A stretch of DNA of 64,000 bases from Aphelocoma coerulescens (lineage: Eukaryota > Chordata > Aves > Passeriformes > Corvidae), in contig NC_091013.1 of the NCBI RefSeq assembly GCF_041296385.1, positions 68,727,563 through 68,791,562 of the forward strand. Reading direction: 5' to 3'. Below are positions 1-40,176 of this stretch, in pieces (within the stretch, counting starts at the first letter, position 1; every line of letters begins with the position of its first letter). The position numbers and the translations under genes are program-made. Below the pieces are notes generated by a model. It saw nothing but the letters and a program-made list of their open reading frames with translations, was not told the DNA's origin and made no database searches.

Positions 1-3000
1 TCTTTTGAGACGCAGAAGCTTAGGTGACTGTAGTCTGGGCATGACTCCTACCTTGAGTTCTCAAAGATACACATACTTGAATGATACCTGCAAATATAAA
101 TAGGAATTTAAACCAGAAATAGCATAGCCTGTCTGGAGTTCTTTAGCGATTACAAATGTATAGCAACAAATAGAAACAAATGGGATGTCCTCAAGTATCA
201 AGTCTATTTTTCCACAGCTGTAGAATGGTAAGTCCAAAGTAAGAAATGTCCTTTCCTCACCTTCACACACACCACAAGCCATGACACACTTTATTTCCCA
301 TACCAAATGTGGTATTCTTAATACAAAAAAACAGTAGCACCAAAAAACAGCCCTTGACACACCAAGAGTTTAGACAATACCTAAAAGCACCACTGACTTG
401 AGAATATGCAAATATATGTGACCTGCAAAGTCAAAAAATATGTTATTTCCGAGGCAGCAGTTTGTCCTGGGCATAGTATTAACACTTTTAGCAAAACAAA
501 ACAAAGACAAAACAAAAGAGACCTCAGATTGTGGTGGGACCCAGGTCAGTGAAAGGTGCACTATGCTTCTTTTAAAGCCACAGGTTTTGGGCTGGCTGGT
601 CTCTTCAGTAAGCCTAACTTCCTACACCTTGTTCCAGGACTGAAATGAAATCCATAGGCAAAAAGTCCTTAAAATCATGAGGAGTAGATGTTAGTTTTGA
701 TAAGACATTTATTTTAGCACATAAACAGAATTTAAAAGCCAACTTTTCAGTAACATATGGAATAAATTGGCTGTGTTCATGTAAGAAAAGCCCAAATACT
801 TTAGATTTCAGTATCAGTTCAAAGTTTTGGATTTATTTATCATTTACAGCATATGTAAACAAGTAATAATACATGAAAGAAAGAAAATAAAAAGCCAAAA
901 CAAAAAGCAAGCAAACTCTCACAGGAGAGCTTTCTGGATTCTCTAAACAAAAAGATTCTATTTGACTCTATCTGGAAAGCAACAAAAAGAAAATGGCTTT
1001 GAGTTAATGTTCTTCTTAACAGACACACTTGAGGCTCATAAAGCTGAAAAGCAGAGGCTGCCAACAGCTGGAAAGAAACATATACTCTCAAACAAAATTA
1101 TGACCTGATATATAAGACAGAGTTACATCATAAGGATACTTGGCCTGCTAGCCATGTGATTTTTTCCATGCTCTGTCAGCTTAGCAATATTTAATCTGAC
1201 TTCTTTTCAGAACTACTTATTCATAAAAAAGGCTATTATTTATACTGAACACCATTTTAAATCGACCTAAAACAGAGGCATATTGAAAAATTTTAAATTT
1301 TGAGGCACAAAAATATAATTATAACACAATGACATTCTTTCTGGGCTTGAGAGAAAAAAAAAATAAAGGGTCCTGCTTTCAGCTATTTCATTCATCATTT
1401 ATTAATTTTACTACAGTTAAAACTAGTATTAAATAACTTAATCCAGACTTCCTTTAAGAGTCTCACCACAGAGGAGTCCCAGCTGCCATTTCAGGTGTGT
1501 TAACTGGAAGCGTAGCTCAGCAAAATCACTGCTTGGTATCTGCTCGATTCGTACAGAAACTCTGCAGCTGGCTAAGTTTCTGATACCAGAACTCACCTGA
1601 TGCCTAGAGTGCTGTACCTGGGGCTTGTCAGAAGAAATGTGCTCCTGATAGCTCTGAAAACTCAGCACCTATTTCATGCATAATAAACCAGGTAAAGTAT
1701 TCCTCCAGGCCCAGGCCTATTACATTAAGAGCTCAATTCTTGAGGCATGTTCAGAGCACACGCAGTGTATCAATCTCTCCTTAAGGGAGATTGAAGTGTC
1801 CGTCTTTCCATCATTGCACAATGATTAGTGTGATTAGCAAAGATTTTGTACGATGGCCATTTAAGTCCACTCCTTTCTTGGGTGATTAAAGATACTTCTC
1901 CTGCTGTCCCAGGGAATCCCCTCCCCACAGCTCTAGGATGTTCAGAAAAATGTATGTTTCTAGCATAAGACAGGGTGAGGGAAGAATGGAGAAAATGGGA
2001 GTTATTCTTGTTAGCTCCAATCAAATTGGGCCATTCTTCATTATTAAGAAAAGGTTCTCCTAGATAGGGAGAAAGAACATGGAAGACAGTGAGAAAAAAC
2101 TTCAGAGAAAGGACTGATAAATGTGGATCTAATCTTTGATCATCTTTTGAGAGCAAGGACTGATGTTGCCTTAGTTTTGTTACTATGGCTTTACCTTCAA
2201 AGGAATTCCTGTGTAATGATCCTGCTGCAGAGAAAGCTGGGAAACATTATGATTAGCAACACTGCTGTTTACAACAATTTCAACAGTGCAGTGTATATGA
2301 TTTCCCAATCAGCATGTTAGCACTCATGAAACATCCACAGGTACTTAGCTCTGCCTAACATAATTATAGTATGTTTCCACCAGAAAAAGGAGCATGCCAA
2401 AGCACTTGTTCTGCCCCTTCGGCAACCTGACATAGCATGGTGTGCATGCAGCCTGGTAAACTCACCACCTTCCAAAACAGAGTGACCTTGGGCCAGATGC
2501 CAGTTTGATGGCAGAGATTTGCACACGGAATCCATCTCCCAGAGCTTTGAAGTGGCCCACACACCTCTCTGCATGTCTGATAGGCCGCATGCATTGAATA
2601 ACTTCAGACACACAGATGGGCACATGCTCACACATGGGCACTTGCTGAACACACTGTGTCTTAACATGCTGCCTCTGCATGCTCATATTCCCAAAGCTCC
2701 AACTGCTTTGATTTTTTATTACTTATATCCATATCAGACAGCCTTCCATGCTTTCTGAGGCTTGCCTTCTTGGTTGGAGTCAACAAAATTGTTAGTCAGC
2801 AAAGAATCCACGACACACTTAACCCACACCTTGTCTTGGGACTCAGCAATACAACAAAGAAAAGTGCTACTGAAGCCCAGAAGTCCTTGCTAAGGCCAAT
2901 TGTAATAAGGAGGGTCTAAGTTTGCTATGCATTACCTCTTAAGAGAGGAAAGGTCTAAGGCCTGAAAGACTAACACCCATTGGCAAGACTACACTGTGCT

Positions 3001-6000
3001 ACAAGTGGGATGACCAACAATGGATGAAGAATTTCCCCATAAAGAGGGCCAACTTTGGAGTTCTCTGTGGAGAACTGGCCCCGGATATCTACCTTGAGAC
3101 CATGACAAGCCACCATCACAATGGAGAAAAAGATTGTCATTCTTTACTCTTCACTTCATTACCCCAACTTTTGCCAAATACTGGGTAACCAAATTAGTTT
3201 CAGAAAGTTTCTGACATGCAGGAAGGTGTATGAGATTGCTGAGGCAACCAACGACACCATCTACACATGACTACTGCATAGCAGCAACGCTTGATTATTA
3301 TTTTTGGCATAAGTAGTAGGACAGAGATGCACTGAACAAGTAACTCTTCTTAAATTGAGTGTCCTGAATGACAGTATCATGGGAAAAGTAAAATGTGAGA
3401 GTCAAAAGACTTAAACAACTGAGGCTTCAAAACCACGGTTTGTTCATACCGTGACATGGGGTGGATCAGCCAGGTCTGGCAAAAAAAACCAAATTATCCT
3501 GGACTGTCAGTGCGCTACAGCAAAAGTTCAATCAAGTCTACAGTAACAAATAATCACAACATGTATCACCCTTCCTGCTGACAGAGATAGGTAAGTTTGC
3601 TCTGCACCACCTTACAATATTGTGAAAAATTTAGAAGAGTTCACATTGCTTTTCCTAATTTTGGTTCACTAAGACAAGTTGAAAACAAATCCCAGCACAT
3701 AGCCAAAAGGATTTCCTTTGCTAGGGAGTATTAAAAATGCACAAACACATCACATTGCATTCTCCTGCAAATACTGGTGTCAGACCTGCTCAGAAACATA
3801 ACAACCTCCATTGTTCAAATTCAATCCAATTCTGTCAGTGTGAGATTTTAAAAGAATAATTAAGCCAATTATCGTGGAAAGAATCTTAGTTATTCCGGAT
3901 AAAAACACAACTGCATATGTGAAATTTTAAATCATTGATTTTTTCAAAAAATTAGGAAAGGAGGGAAAAATGATAAAAATAAAACACTATCAGATCTTTC
4001 AAACATCTTGCTCTCAGTTTAATGTTCAATCTTCTGGCTCTCCCACAGTCCCTTCAAGCTGTGGTTTTGCAGCTTCACTACTCCAGAGCCACACATGGCA
4101 GATGTCACATGTCAACCTGATCTGGGATTTGTTGACTACTGGTCACGCAATATGGCTACTGGGCTGGTAGAATGCCAGCAAAGCCAGGAGCACAATCCCA
4201 CTGCATGTGCCTCTATAGCAGCCACAGCCCTCCCCTGCAGCACCCCCAGCACTCACTTGGAGTGCACCTACTCCACAGGCAGGCGTGCATCCATCCTGCA
4301 ATGCCACGGGCACAGCAAGGAGCTGGTGCTGCTGGTCTCACCCCCACTTGCAGGCACACATCCATAATGTATGTAGACATCAAAATGACAAATGAATGCC
4401 GTGTTTTTAAATCTGGTCACTTGAGAGAGATGTCTCAGATATTTTAGACACTGATCTCATAACAAACAATGGCAAAGAAATGAGCATCACTTCCAGTCTG
4501 GATAAATACTTATTTCTTATCTCTTCAGGTTGCCTGTTCTTGTCACAAGATGCAGCTGGCCATCTCAGGCTTACAGTCAATACAGGAGAAAAAAGAATGT
4601 TTCCTTTCTTACACCAGAAGCAATTTGAAGCTCCTCATCTGCCGTTCCTTGGCCTTGACATACACTGATGTAGTCAGAGTGTTCAGCCTTTGTAAAGGTT
4701 TGCCATGAGTCTTGTGGCTCTCTTTGCTTTAGCATGCATGGATTTTACAAAAGGGAAACTACTAAAGAGCAGAATAAAATATGAACAAAGTACTGATCAT
4801 GTGCTGTATTTTAGCTATTCATAACAAGATTAAATCAGTTCCTATTATCACCAAGTAAAGTGCAGAAGGCCCACGACTGTGTGTGAAATTCTGTGTCAAA
4901 GACCTTGCCCATGCTTTGGATTACAAACCATTAGTATTGTAACTCCTTCCTTTAAAATGTTGCTGTGAAGGTTACAGGACTTGAATAAACCCTTGTTCTA
5001 CGGAACTAAGAAAAATTCCTTATACCTGTCTCTGATCTTCTTCAAGTAGACACTTAGATAACCAGTGTATAAAATGCAATCACAAAGCTGGAACTAAAAC
5101 GGCAATAGCAATTTAATAGAATTTTAGAGATATATGAATTAAAAAAACAGATTAGATATTTTTTGTCACTGCTCTATAATTTTATAATAACCATGTACCT
5201 GCCAAACTTCAGCAGTAGTAAATACAATGGATTATTTAATATTGGCTGAATTATGTAACATATTCTAAATTTCCATAATTTTCCATAATTTCTCAAAAAA
5301 TTCTCACTTCTGGCAACCCCCTAAGAGATTTCTCTCTAGTTGATTTTTAATCATTTACCTTAGCAGTACAGCCCTGACCTCTAGTGGGTTCAGTGCACAC
5401 CACTGCAGGCAGAATAACATGCTAACTTGGTTTCATAAACAGTATCATTTAAACCTGGAAAATGTAGAATTTCCAGCAAAGCCATGCAATCAGCCAAGAA
5501 ATAGCTGTTTTATTAAACAGATGAAAATTAATTGCAGGCTAACAGCAGTACTGCGTTCGTCTTATGCCAACATCCATCTGATTGATGAGGTGTTTTGATT
5601 CTCAGCAGATGACTGCTCATTCCCATTGGGAACTCTGTATTAGGTAAACCCCATTATTAGTCTCTTAGTTATCCACATAGTTTGCTTGACTTATCTTTTT
5701 TGGGTTTTTTTGCTAACTTACCTTCAGACCAATACCTATTATTGGATTCGAAAAACAAGTAAGACAGGCTAAGTACATTGCCATTTTTCTATCATCTAAG
5801 AATTAGATTGAGACCTAATTGCTGCAAAGGCTTATGAACTACTATTACATTCAGTAAAAATTTAACACTTGCATGATACAGTCCAGTTACTCAAAGACTG
5901 AGGATCTTAGGTTTCCCGTTATTTTTGTCCCACAGTGAAAATTAAACCCAGAGCTCTGAAAAGATTACTGCAATGATTTTCCAATTAAATATGGGAGGCT

Positions 6001-6352
6001 TCCACATAAAGACTGCAGAAAACATGCAAGAGACAACATTAAATTCAGCTGCCTTCATCTAGAAGGTCAGAGAAAGACACAAAGTGATAGAAATGTGGTC
6101 TGCCTCTTTCAAATTCCTGACACAGGGTAAATGATGCATGGACAGCCTTAACAGGATAGCCACAGATACTCTGCCATGCTCCTTCCTACATGCTCTACAT
6201 GTGTCTCCAGCACAGAAGTCCTCATGAAAACACTCATATAGTTGATTCTCTTAGTCACATTATGTACCTACATTCACGTATATAATGTTGTTCTGATTTG
6301 CTGTGAACTAAGCAAATGGGAATCAGACCAAACTGGACAGACAGAACATTGG
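1..6352. other. Intergenic DNA upstream of SUPT20H, no gene recognised
   Basis: AT-rich sequence on both strands. Open frames here are short, lack recognisable domains and are not joined by convincing splice sites into a conserved protein. I saw no tRNA, no clear intact transposon and no CpG island. In human the neighbour on this side of SUPT20H is far away, so a gene desert is expected. An unannotated lncRNA cannot be excluded from sequence alone. Confidence 0.55.
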
Positions 6353-6375
6353 AATTATTATTATTATTAATAATA

Positions 6376-6414
<39 letters not shown>
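6353..6414. repeat. (ATT)n/(AAT)n microsatellite with a strand flip
   Basis: About five ATT units are followed directly by AAT/TAA units, with one interruption near 6377. Because the repeat switches from ATT to its complement AAT, the tract is partly self-complementary and could fold on itself. Apparent tyrosine- or isoleucine-rich frames across it are only the translated microsatellite. Confidence 0.95.
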
Positions 6415-6415
<1 letters not shown>

Positions 6416-9400
6416 CAAAGATACCTCTTCCAAAGAGTGACAAATGTACTGCACTTTCACATCATCTGTAAAAGTTAAAAATGCAAATATGCAGGTATGT
6501 TTTCCAGATTCTGAGTTCTGCAAGAGAAGGCCAACAAATTTTTTACCCGTGAAGTCTGGAATACTCAGTCAGAGCAGCCCATCCAAAAATTAATTATGTA
6601 GTAATAGTACATTTCTTTGCTTATTCATTACAGAAGCAGCTCAATAAAGATGCGCTTTTTAATCTTTCAAGGAGAAGAAAATATCCTATTTCTATCCTTA
6701 CTACAGATTAATTAATTCAATATCTATATTAATTTTGTTCATAATCAAAGCACATATGTTATATTTTGCCAAATAAGAATAATGTGACAAAAATTTCTAG
6801 GGATCCTGAGGCTGCCCTTAACTTTGTTACACTGAGATTCTTGCATTCAGACATCATTGTCTTAATCAGAGGACCTTGTTTTATTGTTCCACTATGGTTT
6901 GCCATGGCAACCTCACTGTTTAGTTGACTGCTTTGATTGGTCGTGTTGGATCAACTGGTAGTGGACAAAATTCTCTTCCTTGAAATACTCTAAATATAAT
7001 GGCTTCGTTGTAAGCCTTCCTTTATATGCTAGCAACCTAGGTAAGTTTGGCATCATAGATTCATACTTAGATTTTTTGGCTGTATCTGTACTGCCCTAAG
7101 CTCTCCTTAATGTGCCTTCGGTGCCAAACTCCTCCAACCACAGGTTCCCTGGCTCTTGGAAAGAATATGACACATTCCAAATCCAAATGCAAACAACAGG
7201 CTGACCTAGCACCATGAGACATTGATTAGTATAGGCATGCTTTGGTACTCCCATAATGGTTTCTGTGTAAGCCCACAGCGAGAAAAGGACCAGCCAGAGC
7301 AGCCTTCCTACATAAAGTACAACCTGGATTGCATAACTTCCTCAGGCCCAAGCTAACACCGCTTTGCCTGCCTCCAGATCATCAGGGAGCCGATCTACTC
7401 TGACCACTGTCCATCTTCTCAGTTCTTACTTCCTTCTCCCCGCCTTTCTCAAGAAAACAGAAAAACTGCATCCAAAAATCAGTCCTAGGAACCTCATCCT
7501 CTGGCTTACTCGCTATGGCTCACAACATTTCAGATTTATCATCTCTGTTAAATCTCCTTGCTTTATTTGCTATCCTGAAAAGGATTATTAGTTCCTAAAC
7601 TCATTCCCTGACATCCACATTTCTGCGTACAGAAATCCAAGCAAGTCTTTACGCACCTCATCTCCTACGGAACAGTTTTTGTTGTGTCCATTAGGAGCCA
7701 TCAAGTTCAAACAAGTGGGGAACAATGGAAGAAGGGATGGGAAATAAATATTCTGGGCCAGGTTGCCCATCCTGCTCCTCTTTCATGTCTCCTACATGCT
7801 GGTAGGAGTGAGACAATCTTTTATGTAGGACTGGGAAGTAAAGTGTTAGAGGTGCAAATAAGTTCAGGGTGGAGAAAAATGGAGATGTTGAAGAAGTCAC
7901 AGAATAGAGATTGTCTCCATGTGTTCCATATATCTGTAGTGTGAATTCCCTAATCATCTCCTAAGGTTTCACAATGTCCTGCAATGTCTATAGGGTAGTC
8001 CAGCTTTAGGACCTTCACTGCAACTTCCATCAGAAGAAAACTTTCAAAATAATACATGATTGGAACAGAGTAGCTTCAAGTGTTATACTTGTCTCATAGA
8101 AATCATAGATAATTTGCAATCATAAATCAATTTCTTTAGTAATCAGTCCAGACAACCAAAAAAGATGCCTAAGTCACTAAGTGTAAGTCAGACAATTCTG
8201 AAAATCAAGGCTGTTTTAAGGTATCTCTACTAAGCATCTCAAAACTGAGGCATGAACAATTCTTGCAGAAAGGCCCAGTTTGAGATGGAGACAGATAATT
8301 CTAGGTATCTCTATGTGTTAATGCTCCCATAGTCAGAGGAACTCTTTAATGCAGCCAAAAAGTCCCAAGGGAGTGACTCAGTTGACCAGCAGGAGGCTGA
8401 CTAAGACAGGAGCAACGTCTCCAGCTGAAGAACACAGATCTCCCTCAAGTTCTGTGCTACGTTTGCCAGTCCTCTAAAATTCTATTTAAACACTCAAATA
8501 AGAAATACCTGCCTACAAAAGACTGGATGGTTATAACTGACAAGGTGTATCTGACCTTAAAAGTAAATGGAAGCTGTGGGGCTTCTGCATGTCTGCAAAT
8601 CATTTAAGTCCTAAATACAGATGTACATAACCAGGGTAGGAAATGATACCACAGGGATTTATAACTGCCCACACAGAAAGTCAATGACATAACTGAGTCA
8701 GAATTTAGGAGTTCACATCTGTTTGCCCTAAGTATCATCCACATGCCCACAGTCTGTCTCACTTGAATGAAGCACTTTCCACTCACAGCATGCTGTCATT
8801 TCTTTTTAATGTTTGTACTCAAATGAGAGAGACCGTACTTGAACAACTGTCTCAGCCTCAGCACATAAATCTGACTCGGATTCATAGGCCTGCAAGCCAT
8901 TTAATTTTGAAACAGCACAGGAAAATGAAAAACAGCTTTGCAATTAGTACTGGGACAAGTTTATCTATATGGCTACAGAACTCTGGTACTCCCAGGCACA
9001 CAACACAGAACTTTAGAAAATTTAGGTCAAAGGATGGCACAACTGCATTCTCAAAGGAGCTTCAAAGTTGGATGAAATGCAGCTGCTGAACTGTTGGACC
9101 ATGTACCTATTTAGTGCCTAGATGAGTCAAGGAAGAACTGCCACCTGCTCCTGGATCAAGACAGGATCCTGGTCATCTTTTCTCTGGTGTTCAGGAACAA
9201 CATGGGCTCCTAAAAAAATCAATAAAGTAGCCTTCCAGTTGCTGAAATTAGGTGTCCAACTTATTTATGCCCAGAGCTGAAGAACAGTGATCTCATCAGA
9301 TGTTTTATTCTATGCACTGAGAACATCCAAGAGACTCCAGGCACCACTGGTAATAGATTCCCAACGTTTTGGTTATCCTGTGAGACACAGAAGGGCTACT

Positions 9401-9831
9401 AAGAATCCAGTGCAGAAACCAAAGCAGTGTCAGCACCAAGACAGAGTACCTGGGTAGTTCTATAAGAAGCATTTCACTCTATCCAGAGCTACCTGGAGCT
9501 CCCAGTGTCTGAATTTTCTTGGGTTTTCAAGTCACCCCTTGCTAGGACATGTCTGCATCACAAGGTTAACAAAGGCATTGAAGCGTGGTGTAAGGTATGG
9601 CTTCTCCTACAGGACTGGCTACTGGTTCACAGGGTAGCACATTTGCTCATTGCTGTGAACAAATAAATTATGACTCAGCCAGAAGTGCTAGAAACGACTG
9701 GGAAAAACATGCTACAAGTCATGAAAGTGCTGTTCCCATGGACATATGTACAACGTATAGTGTAGATGTGCCGGGTGGAGCTTGGAAATACTTCAAGAGT
9801 GTGGATGCCCATAGACTCCATATGTCCATGG
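6415..9831. other. Intergenic DNA, nothing recognised
   Basis: No coding exon, RNA gene or clear repeat family recognised. Short frames, for example around 7364-7591 and 8763-9089, have no domain signature and no codon-level sign of constraint that I can see. Confidence 0.5.
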
Positions 9832-9945
9832 GCTCCCAGGCAAGTGGTCACAGCACCAGCCTGACAGACATCAAGAAGTCTTTGGACAATGCTCTCACGC
9901 ACATCGTGTGACTCTTGGGGACGGTCACGTGCAGGGCCAGTAGAT
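9832..9945 (+). mobile_element. CR1-type LINE fragment, 3' end region
   Basis: The stretch matches the familiar CR1 3'-terminal phrase: a segment on a fixed number of residues 'failing' around TTTGGACAATGCTCTCA, then GGTGTGACTCTTGGGG-like sequence and GCAGGGCCAG. Here it reads TTTGGACAATGCTCTCAC, CGTGTGACTCTTGGGG and GTGCAGGGCCAG. The element is 5'-truncated, as most CR1 copies are, and the usual terminal ATTCT-type repeat is not evident. A related copy is found at 49,094-49,330. Confidence 0.75.
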
Positions 9946-10089
9946 GGACATACCAAAACCCTTCAAATATCCTCACAGCACCCCTGACACACACAGAAGC
10001 CTATCCTGACCTTCACACGGGCATTAAACCTTTGGCTTGCAGCGCTCTTTACTACCCCTAAACCCTCCGAACTCCTCGGCCCCCATCCG

Positions 10090-10520
10090 TGTCCCTCAGG
10101 CACCCACTCTCCCCTCTCCACAGCGGCACCCCGGCCCTTCCCCGTCCTGCCCCGCCCCTCGCGGTCTCCAGGGCGACCTGCCCGCCCCTTCCGGCCGCGG
10201 CTCGGAAGCGGCCGGGCGGAAGCGGCCGGGGCGCCGCGGCGGGGGCGGATGCGCGGGCGGGCGGCGGGGCCGCTGTGCCGGGGGCTCCGCGGGAGAGGCC
10301 GCCAGGTACCGGCGCTCGGCGGGCACGGGGGGCCCCGCACCAGCCGGGGAGGGGGCGGCGGGCGCGGGGACGGGGCTGGGCCGGGCGGGACGCGGGGGCC
10401 CGGCCTGCGCCCTTGGCTTGGGCCGGCCCGGCCCTTCCCGGCCGGCCGCTGCCGTCGGTGGCTGCGCCGCTCGCTCTCCGCCCCGGCGGCTCCGCGGAGG
10501 CGGCCGCAGCAAATTATTTT
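10090..10520 (+). promoter_or_regulatory. SUPT20H: SUPT20H CpG-island promoter
   Basis: The base composition switches abruptly from AT-rich to very GC- and CpG-rich and back again. No TATA box is seen at a sensible position. A perfect 14-bp tandem duplication at 10,203-10,216 and 10,217-10,230 carries the ETS-like core CGGAAG twice. A good splice donor follows at 10,306. Dispersed CpG-island initiation is typical of housekeeping genes, so the exact transcription start cannot be read from the sequence. Confidence 0.85.
10232..10305 (+). other. SUPT20H: SUPT20H non-coding first exon (5' limit unknown)
   Basis: The donor GCCAG|GTACC at 10,305/10,306 is the most plausible first splice site in the CpG island, feeding the acceptor at 11,001-11,002. 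The 3' boundary is inferred from splice-site consensus; the 5' boundary given here is only a placeholder inside the island. Confidence 0.5.
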
Positions 10521-11002
10521 CATTTCCTGATTGACAGCTTGCTGTGAGTCAGTATTAAACCAAACAATGCCACAAGACACCGCTAGTGGAGGTGTTGGCT
10601 ATGGAATAACACCTTCTCAAAAGCAAAACAAAAGAGCTGATGGGGTGTGCTAAACACTCTGCTTGTCATTAAACGCTTTGGCCTCCTGTGCATCTGAGGA
10701 TGTGACATTTGGGATAGTCTAGGTAGACTGCTGCAGTAGAGAAAAGTATATATACACTTATATGCTTTTTGCTTTACTATTGAATAAAACCAGTGTAAGG
10801 TGATTGTGAAAAGCAGTAGTAATCATTGGACTGAACCTCTGCACTAGCAGCGAATGGAGCTCTTGTTCCTACTTTGGGAGGAAAGGAAACTATGCAAATG
10901 AGATTTAAGTACAATTAACCACTAAAAATGTTGTCTTTAAATAAAATGCCCATTTAGTTCCTCAGTGGTATTTTTTTTTGCCTTGATTTTTTTTCTTTTC
11001 AG

Positions 11003-11097
11003 TACCCCAAGTCTGACCATCAAATATGATTCTTTGCCTGCTGCATGAAACTCCTTAAGTACTTCTTTTGCCATTTGGCCACATGGCTTCAACTACA

Positions 11098-11100
<3 letters not shown>
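11003..11100 (+). other. SUPT20H: SUPT20H exon 2: 5' UTR plus start codon
   Basis: Pyrimidine tract and AG at 11,001-11,002, donor GTAAGT at 11,101. The exon ends exactly with ATG (11,098-11,100), and exon 3 continues with the conserved QQALELALDRAE. Upstream ATGs lie at 11,026 (10-codon uORF closed by TAA at 11,056-11,058), at 11,045 (a 22-codon uORF that crosses the splice junction and overlaps the main start) and at 11,083 (in frame, would add MASTT). I prefer 11,098 because the conserved family sequence starts there and it has A at -3; the ATG at 11,083 has C at -3. Confidence 0.8.
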
Positions 11101-39761
<28,661 letters not shown>

Positions 39762-39855
39762 GATTTGCCTCCCCCCAAAAAAATTGATTCAAAGGGGGGT
39801 TTTTTTCAGATTATTAAGGAGAAGGCTTAAAATTAAATTAGTGTTTTATATTACT
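39762..39855 (+). other. SUPT20H: SUPT20H 3' UTR (short form)
   Basis: Begins after TGA at 39,759-39,761 and is ended by an ATTAAA signal. The end position is estimated from the signal and the GT-rich sequence that follows. Confidence 0.6.
39832..39837 (+). terminator. SUPT20H: SUPT20H poly(A) signal ATTAAA
   Basis: ATTAAA, the second most common signal, 71 nt after the stop codon, followed within 25 nt by GTGTTTTAT and CTTGTGGG, a plausible downstream GU-rich element. It is the only good plus-strand signal before the convergent EXOSC8 gene. Confidence 0.65.
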
Positions 39856-40094
39856 TGTGGGAAAATGAACTTTTGACATTACACTAAAAGAAATGAACTG
39901 ATTTTGGAAGCCAACCTTACAGAACTTAAAAAATTCATCTATAAAGTGGCTAGAGTCTGGTTTCCTCAAGTCACCTAATTTTTTAACAGAATGTTTTATC
40001 TTGTATTTTTTACCACTCAACAGCATTGTACATAGAATAAGGGTGAAAAACATTTTAGAAAAAATGAACTTTGTAAATGTAGTATTGGTATTTG

Positions 40095-40100
40095 TTTATT
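40095..40100 (-). terminator. EXOSC8: EXOSC8 poly(A) signal AATAAA
   Basis: TTTATT on the plus strand is AATAAA on the minus strand, 77 nt beyond the EXOSC8 stop codon. U-rich sequence follows on the minus strand. It predicts a 3' UTR of about 100 nt. Confidence 0.8.
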
Positions 40101-40176
40101 TAGTATAAAAGGTTTGTGAACACTGTAACAAATACAATTTTTACAAATCCATTTTTGAAAAGAGCTTTCTTTTTGT

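Noticed and set aside
6255..6523. Tyrosine- or isoleucine-repeat proteins on the minus strand
   Set aside because: They are translations of the (ATT)n microsatellite.
9963..10580. 205-codon minus-strand frame and overlapping plus-strand frames in the SUPT20H CpG island
   Set aside because: Same composition artefact; Arg/Pro/Gly-rich, no conserved protein, and the real exon here is non-coding.
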